Assembly: GCA_024180945.1 (NCBI GenBank)
Contig: JAKSGN010000003.1
Coordinates: 3,720,001 to 3,784,000, forward strand
Origin: Macrophomina tecta
Taxonomy: Eukaryota > Ascomycota > Dothideomycetes > Botryosphaeriales > Botryosphaeriaceae
Direction: 5' to 3'
DNA: 64,000 nt
In this document: one piece after another, positions 56,360 through 64,000 of the stretch
How positions within the stretch are numbered: position 1 is the first letter of the stretch
Layout of the letters: the number at the start of each line of letters is the position of its first letter
Program-made: the position numbers and the translations under genes
The notes under the pieces: model-generated
Told to the model about the DNA's origin: nothing
The model's database searches: none
What the model saw: the letters and a program-made list of their open reading frames with translations, nothing else

Positions 56360-57177
56360 ACGGGCAGAAACAGGCTCGCGCCGAGGCGCACCTTCTAGCA
56401 CACACGTAGTTTCCTTGGATTCATCCATCTGTTTATCATCTCCGCGTCCAATCCGTACGCAAACGCGAATGCAGTGACGCCGCCTCTGCCCGCCCGCCAT
56501 GAACCGCAGGGAACTGCCCAGCACGCTCCAGACGAGCAGCGTGATGCCTTAGCGTCCGCGCGCACGCACCCGTTGCAATGACTGACGTACGAGCTTTGCC
56601 AAGCTCTCCCGCGACGCTTCTTCGTGCCTGGCTCTGTGTAGCACGCGCTGGTACGCGCCTTCGGTTGGTTCTGCGTGAAGACGTCTTGCCAAGATCCCAG
56701 AACAAATCAAGGCAAGCCCGTTTTGACTAAGATGGCCCAGGCGGGAGTCTTTGTCTTGGGCTGTCTTGTCGATTGGAATCCCTGCTTTTGAACCGGATAG
56801 CCGCCCACGTCTTCGGCTTCCGAGGCTTGAAATGGCTCGCTGTAGAAGACCATTCCCAAAACGTGCTACCGTTGAGAGGCTGTGCGGCTGGCCCACTTAT
56901 GGATTATTCTTGCATTATACTGGTTGCGCTGCGATAGATTCCATTCCCGGCAGCCTTGCATCCGCCCTGGCTTCCAAACGGCTTTCTGTTCCGTTGTCCT
57001 TGCGGGTTCCATTCTGGTGTAGCAGTCAGTCACTTGATATGCTTTCTGGAACAATGTCGCACGTCGTATCGAGTGGAAGTATTGTTTCTCTCACACACAC
57101 ACTCTCTCTCTCTTTGTCTCTATAGAGGGGGCATCGACGACCGGCTTCGCCGTTCGATGTACGTGAAAGATGCGCCA
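56360..57177. other. intergenic between convergent genes
   Basis: No gene supported; the frames here are overlapping and featureless. It includes a CA/CT microsatellite near 57090-57120 (CACACACACACTCTCTCTCTC). Confidence 0.45.
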
Positions 57178-58045
57178 TCACGCTGCACCCAACTCATCCG
57201 GGTAAAGGAACTGCTCGTTGTCGAGGACGAATTGCTGGAAGGGGCCCTCGGCCGTCAGCTGGTCCTCGCAAACGGTCGTGGTCGAGGCCTCGACCACATC
57301 GCCCTCGGCCTCGCCGCGACGCATGCCCAGGAACACCTTCCAGCGCACGCCCTCCTCCAGCCGGGCCTGGTCGAGCTGCAGGTCGTGGAACCACCGAAAG
57401 CGGATCCGGCGGTACTGGACGGCGAAGACGCGCTCGCCCGGTGCCGCGAAGGCGGTGCGCTCCTCGGCGCTGCGCGACACAGGCGCCGGCCTTCAGGTCA
57501 AGCGCGTCGCCCGCGAGCAAAGGCAGGCCGCCACCAGCGGTGGCGGCGGCGGCAGCTAGGGTGCCAGGCAGCTGCAGGTCCGCGCGGGCGTCGGCGCGCG
57601 TCGCCTGCTCGGCGGAGACGGTGGCGTCGGTGACGGTCTTGATGCCGGTGACGAGGAAGACGGGCTGGCGGCGGCCGGCGGCTCGCTCGAGCCAGGCCTG
57701 GGCGTCGCCGCGCTCGACCAGGCGGCGGAAGAAGGCGGCCGAGTCGGCGAGCTGGCGCGTCACGCACAGCGCGGCCGATAGTTCGACGTGCGTGCTGTCG
57801 TGCGCGTTACGCGCGCCGGACAGCAGGCTCGTCAGGAAGGCATGGGCGCCGCCGCCCTTCGTCGTGGATGCGGCGTGCGTGAAGCGCTCGGCGCGCTGCG
57901 TGCTGATGGCGGTCTCGCCGCAGGTCACCGGAGCGTTATTGGCCTCGTAGAAGTCTTGCTCCGGGTACCGGACGCTGAGGACGAGGCGGCCTAGCGTAAC
58001 CGAGTCGGCGGGGAGGAGCTGGTCGAGGAGGAACGTCTGAGACAT
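57178..58045 (-). CDS. uncharacterised fungal protein (about 289 aa), one apparent frameshift
   Basis: From the ATG at 58045 (MSQTFLLDQLLPADSVTLGR, then LVLSVRYPEQDF) the frame runs to about 57490. It then continues one base out of frame to the stop at 57178 (SRSAEERTAFAAPGERVFAV, then QYRRIRFRWF). Distinctive segments are RRQPVFLVTGIKTVTDATV and APGERVFAVQYRRIRF. I recall similar 'VYLVVGYKTV..A.V ... GEQ.FAVQYRKV' blocks in uncharacterised fungal proteins but cannot name a function. There is no signal peptide and no obvious membrane helix; an Ala/Gly-rich stretch lies between the two blocks. An in-frame upstream ATG at 58216 would add a 57-residue nondescript extension and is less likely. 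The single frame break may be real or an assembly error. It lies about 1 kb from, and divergent to, the caspase-like gene. A membrane-active effector is possible but only a guess. Confidence 0.55.
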
Positions 58046-59099
58046 GGTGAGTGGCTTGAAGCAGCGGAGCTGAGGGGAACAGGAGAGGATTGGGGGTGAG
58101 ATATCTCGGAGGAGGTCTGCGCCGAGCGAGCTTGCAGCTGGCCCCGCTGTGATGTGTGATGCTGGGTCCGACGTGGTCTGAAGAGAATCAGTTGTTTGCG
58201 CGCTCCACTCCGACATGGGTCCATGCCAGGCTTTGTCAGGGATACGGCTAAGAGGAGCCTGAGAATACCCCGGGAACGACGATCAACACCGAAACCACGC
58301 TAACAATTGACTCCCAACAGACCGCAGTACGCACATCGTTGGCGTTCAGCTGTCGAGGGCCGCTCCAGGCCCGTAAGCGTGGGATCTGTGAGAGTCTAGC
58401 CAGTTGACACTGTGGGTCCAATGTCTGCAGGGCTCGTGTTCGTCTCGCGAGCAAACGGCGGCGCGGGGTCTGCATGAGGATCTCCGCCGATGAGTTTGGC
58501 CTAGACGAAGGCGGCTCGGGAGCACGACGCCTGGATCGGCCCGTGCAAGGGTCGAAACGGAGCTACTAAAAGCCGCTAGGCACGTGGCACGTAGCCAGGT
58601 GGGGCGGCTGGGCCGTGGCGCTAGGCGGGGTAGCTGAGGGAGCAGTTTGTGGCGCAAGGCGGTGCAGCTGACCGGGCGGCTTGTGGCCCAGCTAATGAGG
58701 CAGATTCAATACCCGTTCGGGAACGCTCTTATTTTAGGATGCCGAGGCGTCGAACGGAGGCGTCCAGCGGGCCTGACCTCAACCAACCATTATACAAGGA
58801 GTACCACCTCTTGACTGCGCTGTGGCTGATGCGGGCCGAGATTTGAGGCGCACGCGCAGTAAGCCCGCCGAAGGTAGCATACTCGAGACACTAGACATGC
58901 ACCGGCGAGTTGCAGCAGACCCCACGTCCTGCTGTCTGTGTTTATATCTGTCCAACTCAGATGGGGTCGCAATCAGTCTTTCTCAAGGCTTCCAGAGAAC
59001 TGCAATCCAGATCAATTCCGAGCGACGCGGGCGAACTCAGGAGCTGCCATCTCTTTCGACATCTTTGTCTATCCCTCTCATTTCATCCAACGTTCGCGT

Positions 59100-61047
59100 A
59101 TGATGTCTGACACGCCGTATCTCAACGGCAATGCTCTTGGAGATGGCCAGCCAATGCTCTCTCAGGCAGCCCAGATGCCGCCAGCCGACGGTGGCCGCAG
59201 GCGGGCTTTGCTCATTGGCATCGATGATTATCCTAGAAGCCCTCTGAGCGGCTGCGTGGCGGATGCCACCAGCATGGAATCTGTTCTGCGTCATCATTAC
59301 GAATTCCACGAGATCGATAAGCTGCTAGCGCCCATCAGGGCCGCAGGCGCCGAAGAGACAGCGGCCGGCGAAGCCACCACGATGCCGACGAGAGCCAATA
59401 TCATCAGTGCGATCAGGGCCATCGGCCAGCGGAGCGAGCGTGGCGACTTTGTTTACATCCACTACTCCGGACACGGCACCCAGCTCAAGACCGTCTACGA
59501 CAAGAAGGGCTCCACCATTGACGAGGCGCTCATTTGCTTCGACGGCACCTATATCCGTGACATCGAGCTGGGCGTGCTCCTGGACGAGCTGGCGACCAAG
59601 GAGCTCAGCATCTCCGTCACCTTGGACTGCTGCCACTCCGGCGGCGCGCTGCGTGAGGACGAGGTGCACGAGGGCTGGAAGAACCGGTTCCTCCGCACGA
59701 GCGACTCTGAAGTGCGCCATGAGGACTGGCTCGGGCGCGTGCCAGACCAGCTCGCGGACAAAGACGAGCGTCACTCGTGGTTCTACGGCGAGCGGAACTA
59801 CCACCTGCTGGCGGCCTGCCAGCCGCGCGAGTACGCGTGGGAAAAGCCGAATCCGTCGCAAGGTCTGTTTACCTCGCTCCTGGTACAGGCGCTCGAAGGC
59901 CTAGACGACGCGCTGCAGGTGGTGTCGTACGGGACCGTCCTGGGCGAGGTCCGGGCGCGGTGCATGGACTACAGCAGAGGGGACCAGTGCCCCGTCCTCT
60001 TCGGGGACAAGAGCCGCACCTTCTTCAGCTTCTTCGGCGTCCAGAAGCTCGACCCCTTCCAAGGTAGCGCTTTCGTCATTCGCGTCAAAGATGACGGCTC
60101 CGTCGCTCTGAACTCCGGCTCGACGGACCTCGTGACCGCGGGAGACGAGTACCGTATATACCAGCCCAAGGGGACTGATACTGGAGTGCAGGTGCGAGTC
60201 GAGCGGGTGGACAGTTTCACGAGCGACGCACACGTTTGGGAGGGCGATGTCAGCCAAGTGCGGCCGGGGTTCCGGGCCAAACTCTCCAAGCGAGCGGCGC
60301 CCGCGCAGGTCATATTGCTCGAGACCGAGTTCCAGGGCCTGGACTTCCTACAAGGTCTGAGCGCCCAATGCGCGGCCTTTTTCGACGAGCAGAATCCTCT
60401 GGAGTTCCGAATCGGGACCAAGGACGCGGACGCCGACTTCTACGTCCGCATCAACAGGGAAACAGTTCGAAATCCTCGGGCAAAACCAAGAAGCTCTGCC
60501 TTACATCCCGGCCGAGACTGCGAACGGAACCCCGCAGGCGGCGCGGACCCTCTGCAACATAGTTCAGCACGTGCGAGCATATCTGGCCATCGCGAACATG
60601 GCTACGTCCACTCCGCTGAGGCCAGAGCCTCAATTCCAAATGACCATGTCTCATGAAGGCTTGCGCGGCGATGAGGTTGCGACCTGTTCTATCGACTACA
60701 ATAATTCAGCCCCATACCCTGTGTGGATCACGGCCCTGAACCTGGCACCCGACTGGAGCATCAGCACGCTGATCTGGAACACTGGCTCCGGGCAAGAGGT
60801 CGAGGCCAGGACCAGCATTGAGACCTTCACTGCTGGCGTCACGGTGCCTCGTGCTGTCAAAAGCAGCGGTGCGCGGAGCATGACCGAGCGGGTGAGGCTG
60901 TTCGTTTCCAAGGAGCAGCACGATTTCTCTAACCTCACCCTCGAGCCCTTGGAGGTCGCCCGACGAGGAGGCTACCGAAATATTGTTCCAAGACCTCTGG
61001 CAAAGACTTGGGGGGTTTGTGACATGACGTACGACGTGAGCTGGTAA
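59100..61047 (+). CDS. caspase-like (peptidase C14) protein, about 650 aa, one apparent frameshift
   Basis: From ATG 59100 (a second in-frame ATG follows directly). Residues 36-52 are the first strand, ALLIGIDDYPRSPLSGC. The catalytic His is H125 in YIHYSGHGTQ and the catalytic Cys is C178 in LDCCHSGGA, so the C14 dyad is intact. The p10-like part follows to about residue 320. Residues 330-450 are beta-rich (FVIRVKDDGSVALNSG, then YRIYQPKG), like the DUF4384-type domain that often follows caspases. The C-terminal 160 residues include NNSAPYPVWITALNLAPDWS, another sandwich of the same kind. One extra base near 60461 shifts the frame; downstream homology continues uninterrupted to TAA at 61045. 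Such proteases cut after Arg/Lys or Asp in cell-death or stress pathways. Neighbours are unusual effector-like proteins, not the housekeeping metacaspase context. No Gln/Asn-rich prodomain is present. Confidence 0.75.
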
Positions 61048-61193
61048 GACATGAATTAGTCGCCGGCTTGGGTAATAGGGGGATAGATAAAACGTAATAG
61101 AGATAAGTATTATTTTATCTAGTTTAACCCTCGATAAAAGAGTAGCTGTTTATATATATATAAAAGAATACCTATTTTAATACTCTTAGTATC

Positions 61194-61553
61194 TGTTGGA
61201 TTTGATAGTGATACCATCAAATAAGAATAAGGACTAAGAGGGTAGCTTAGGCGGATACCTCTTATCCGTCCTCTTCCGTGACTAAGCCAAACCTTAATGT
61301 ATAAATATATAATATTTCAACACACGCACTTCGCGTGGTGCCTAACTAGGTAGGGCGTAATAATCCATGCCTTTTAAGCTTCTTATACACAAGTAAAGTA
61401 AGGAGCGTATTGGATTTGGTGCTAATACCATCAATTCAGAATGAGTGTCATAAGGAATAAAAGGGCCGCTTAGGGGAAGGCCTCTTATCCGCCCTCTTCC
61501 GTGGCCAAGCTAACTTTAATGTAGTGCTAGCTAAGATGCCATATATTCTAACA
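61194..61553 (+). mobile_element. miniature LTR element (TRIM-like): two short LTRs around 85 bp
   Basis: Direct repeats at 61194-61322 (129 bp, TGTTGGATTTG...TTCAACA) and 61408-61553 (146 bp, TATTGGATTTG...TTCTAACA) share the TACCATCAA..., GCTTAGG, CCTCTTATCCG and CCTCTTCCGTG blocks in order. They begin and end with TG..CA (one changed by G-to-A). Only 85 bp separate them, ending in a purine-rich run (AAGTAAAGTAAGGAGCG) directly before the second LTR, as a polypurine tract would. There is no coding capacity. No target duplication is evident, so two independent solo LTRs remain an alternative. Confidence 0.6.
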
Positions 61554-61864
61554 CCTTAATTTCCGGCCGGGAACGCCAAACCGACTAATTCGCAACCGGC
61601 CAACCGATCTTTTCGTAGAATTTATTTCTTAGCGGATTGTTTATATGGGCTTACTAATCGACTGAGCTTTGGATAGTTGCTGCATTGGGGACAGTTCTTT
61701 CGGTTTCGTTAAGTTAGGTTTACGATACTCGATACGGAACTTCTTTAACCGTACCAGGTCCTCTTACTTCTGTAATATATTTAGAAGAGTAAGGTTAAGG
61801 AAAATATTAAGTTTCCCACTATATAGATATAATGGTAATAGAGCTACTAATCTCCCTTCTTCGC
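61554..61864. other. no supported gene
   Basis: A+T-rich sequence downstream of the secreted-protein gene on the minus strand; open frames here are antisense or chance. Confidence 0.4.
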
Positions 61865-62290
61865 TTAACACTTCCCGTACTGAAACGTGCAAGTGTACGG
61901 CTCCCTCCAACCGCCCGCGTTATCTCGAGTCTTGCAGTGGACATCGCAAGCGTACTCAAACTTGCCAATCGCACCCCAGTCCCCTGGGCCAGCGAGGGCA
62001 GGCCATGGTCCCTTCTTCAATCTCGCAGCATAGCAGCTCATTGAGTAGACCCTGCTCCCGTCGGGTTTCGTGCTGGCGATATCCACGGGCCCGCATTCCC
62101 CTCCGCACGTTTGAGAATTTGCCGCCACCCAATTCTTCCACTGGTTCTTAACGGCATCGGTGTGCGCGCTGTTGAGTTCCTTGCCTTGCGGAATAGGGTT
62201 CGATAAGTAAGTAATCTTGGCGTGCTGGCAGCCATGGCCAAGGACAGCGGTTGGGACGAGGCCAAGTAGGAGGACGGTGGAGATGTGCAT
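61865..62290 (-). CDS. small secreted cysteine-rich protein, paralogue A (141 aa)
   Basis: Intact single exon. Residues 1-18 form a signal peptide (MHISTVLLLGLVPTAVLG). The mature part has eight cysteines, in GCQHAKITY, SQTCGGEC, MSCYAARLKKG, ACDVHC, YTCTFQYGKC, enough for four disulphides. Conserved with the partner at 63370: GCQH-K-T, QW-WVAANS-CGG-C, C-AAR-KKG-WPAL-GPG-WGA and C-VHC-TR, about half of positions. No catalytic residues or known fold are recognised; size, secretion and cysteine content are those of apoplastic fungal effectors or antimicrobial proteins. It is transcribed away from its paralogue and flanked by LTR fragments and A+T-rich DNA, the usual setting for effector genes. 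Confidence 0.85.
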   Translation of the reverse strand: MHISTVLLLGLVPTAVLGHGCQHAKITYLSNPIPQGKELNSAHTDAVKNQWKNWVAANSQTCGGECGPVDIASTKPDGSRVYSMSCYAARLKKGPWPALAGPGDWGAIGKFEYACDVHCKTRDNAGGWREPYTCTFQYGKC

Positions 62291-63369
62291 AGTCGCAGAG
62301 GTTCGAAAAGTCTAAACTTAGATTAGGTAAGCTATGAAAACGAAGGACTCTTAGGCCGAGTTGTTCTGACATTTTTTGTGTTGATGGTCGATAAGCTGGT
62401 GGAGAACTGGTTTACTAGGTGGTGCGATCTCTACTCTATATATATTTACATGAAGGCGGACGGGTGTCCGGCATACATATGTCAACGAATCGCAGAGGAC
62501 CGCAGATAAGCATTGTTACGGCTTTCCTCAAGTCAGTTCTAATTAATCGCGCAGCACTGGCTACCAGACTACCGCCATTTAGGTCTTTTAGAATGACAGA
62601 GACAAAGGCACAAGCCAATGCCAAGTGTATCCAGCAGCCTCTGTTCGGTCCGCCACCGGAGTATTTATCCTCTAGTTGTCAGGATACATTTCTTTAGCGT
62701 AATTCCACTATCAGGGGTGAGTATGGACCGTCTTAGGTAGTTATACCCTAGTTACAACTCCTCTTCGCCAAGCCTCGAGGCTCCACTAACAACAGAACGC
62801 CCGCGGACCACACTAAAGCGCTACAGCTAGCTATTGCGCCGTAAGCCCAGAATAAGCTTTTTTGCGATGTCAGGAAGGCCCGATCTAACCGTTTCCTTAA
62901 AACTCTGCAGATAATATCCTATGATAAACCAAGGTACTAGATAGCTAGTCGGTGCCTATAGAGAGCGCGTGGATTGAGCACCTGTTCGCTAACATCATTG
63001 GGAAAAACTGAACGCAAAACAAGCGAGGGCAGGTAGTTCTTTCCCATGGATCCTTATTTAGATTAGACAAGATGGCTAAGAATTAGCGGTGTACTAGCAA
63101 TCTCGTAAAGGGGTAAATTACGCCGAAGTGTAACCTTTAAATGACTCTAGTAGATAAGCTTCTAAGTTGTATTTTATTTACTATAAAATGATGTACCGTC
63201 TATATCAATCCATTAACTCTATCGACAACTTTCCCTCGTTCGACACGCTTGTTTAACGGCTTAACATTATCGTAGCAAGATTCTACATAATAATACGTAA
63301 GCCCAACCCTCTTCTCCCTCTTAGATTTGAGCAAGCTGACAGACAGGTTAATGTGTAGCATCTATCAAG
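62291..63369. other. shared upstream region of the two secreted-protein genes
   Basis: 1.08 kb between two divergent starts. It contains chance frames only (62419-62697 plus, 62436-62624 minus). No strong TATA pairing was identified. Confidence 0.4.
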
Positions 63370-63795
63370 ATGAAGCTCTCTGGGATTCTTTTCCTCGGCC
63401 TTCTAGGCACTACGGCCACGGCAAGTAAGGGCTGTCAGCATGGGAAGGTCACGTTCAAATCCAAACTCGTTCCAAACGGGGAAAAGCCGAACCTAGACGA
63501 CACGATCAGGACCCAGGACCAGTGGGAGAGCTGGGTTGCGGCCAACTCGGATAATTGCGGAGGTTTCTGTAACGAACCGACTGCTTATAAAGTGGAGGGT
63601 AGCGGCAACTACTGGCAAATGGAGTGCTTTGCGGCTAGGGTTAAGAAAGGGGTCTGGCCGGCGCTATCTGGCCCGGGTGTTTGGGGCGCGAAAGGTGATG
63701 ATTACCAGATGAGGTGCAGTGTTCATTGCGACACTCGCCGGGGTAAGCCTTATCAGCCCGAACGTAACTGCGCCTTCACTTTTGGGTCCTGCTGA
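63370..63795 (+). CDS. small secreted cysteine-rich protein, paralogue B (141 aa)
   Basis: Intact single exon of the same length as paralogue A. Signal peptide at residues 1-19 (MKLSGILFLGLLGTTATAS). Eight cysteines in the same order: GCQHGKVTF, DNCGGFC, MECFAARVKKG, RCSVHC, NCAFTFGSC. Shared W-W-VAANS, WPALSGPGVWGAKG. The intervening loops differ more (for example the segment after GGFC), as expected for surface-exposed effector positions. The start has a good context (caagATGaag). Secreted; the role is unknown. With paralogue A it forms an inverted duplicate about 1 kb apart. Confidence 0.85.
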   Translation: MKLSGILFLGLLGTTATASKGCQHGKVTFKSKLVPNGEKPNLDDTIRTQDQWESWVAANSDNCGGFCNEPTAYKVEGSGNYWQMECFAARVKKGVWPALSGPGVWGAKGDDYQMRCSVHCDTRRGKPYQPERNCAFTFGSC

Positions 63796-64000
63796 GTGGG
63801 CTTTCCTATAATCAACATTTGCTGTGGTAAATTCGTTTATGTTTCTATTAAAAATTGGAATGTATTTAGATTTAGTAGTATAGCTTCGTAGAAGTAGGTA
63901 TAAGAGGGCGCACCTACTCCTACTTCTATCTAGTACTAGAATCTTATTGTTACGGCACAGCCTTCACGGGAGTATAGAAAGGAAGGTGGGGGAGCCTTAG
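63796..64000. other. 3' flank of paralogue B
   Basis: No gene. A short inverted repeat (TAGAAGTAGG...CCTACTTCTA near 63891-63930) is present. Confidence 0.35.

Noticed and set aside
54585..56477. 630-codon plus-strand frame as an independent gene
   Set aside because: Its first 300 codons are an out-of-frame shadow of the transglutaminase-like exon; only the part after about 55500 is coding, as the continuation of that gene after a one-base shift.
63840..63900. Weak similarity of TTGGAATGTATTTAGATTTAGTAG to the copia LTR start
   Set aside because: Only about 20 bases resemble the LTR, in A+T-rich DNA; no further LTR blocks follow.

Overview
The window looks like the genome of a filamentous ascomycete (Pezizomycotina). 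The signs are short introns (about 50-95 nt) with GTRNGY donors and CTRAC-type branch sites, fungal families (DUF3425 bZIP, fungal FAS alpha ketosynthase, NRPS, P450, secreted cysteine-rich proteins), and C-to-T / G-to-A decay of repeats at CpA, as produced by repeat-induced point mutation (RIP). I cannot name the species. It is an accessory, repeat-rich region: few genes are intact and most recognisable genes are relics.

Layout. 0.4-1.0 kb: a relic of a GMC oxidoreductase. 3.4-4.3 kb: an intact glutathione S-transferase-like gene. 4.45-16.08 kb: a Ty1/copia element with a 5-bp target duplication, split by a second copia element of the same family inserted in the opposite orientation; both are heavily RIP-mutated. 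16.1-25.5 kb: a gene-poor stretch with an ankyrin relic and two weakly supported gene models. 25.5-26.6 kb: a complete six-exon 14-3-3 gene. 28 kb: a small putative zinc-binding protein.

30.2-42.0 kb: a dead secondary-metabolite cluster. It holds a P450 relic, an NRPS relic whose surviving domains read A-T-E-C-A-T-C-A, a fungal FAS alpha ketosynthase fragment joined directly to the broken third A domain, and an aconitase/isopropylmalate dehydratase-like fragment. The NRPS order with a FAS alpha neighbour recalls cyclic-tetrapeptide clusters (HC-toxin, apicidin). Next to it are an intact bZIP/DUF3425 gene and an intact short-chain dehydrogenase. Between 47 and 49.4 kb lie a terminal-inverted-repeat element and a truncated second P450 relic.

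50.2-61.0 kb: a GC-rich block of four unusual genes: a zinc phospholipase/P1-nuclease-like protein with an FG-GAP-like tail, a beta-sandwich plus transglutaminase-like protein, an unassigned protein of about 289 aa, and a caspase-like (C14) protease. Each carries one or two reading-frame lesions. The set resembles cell-death or conflict effectors more than metabolism. 61.2-63.8 kb: a tiny LTR-LTR (TRIM-like) element, then two divergently transcribed paralogues of 141 aa that encode secreted eight-cysteine proteins of effector type. I saw no tRNA, rRNA or CRISPR array.
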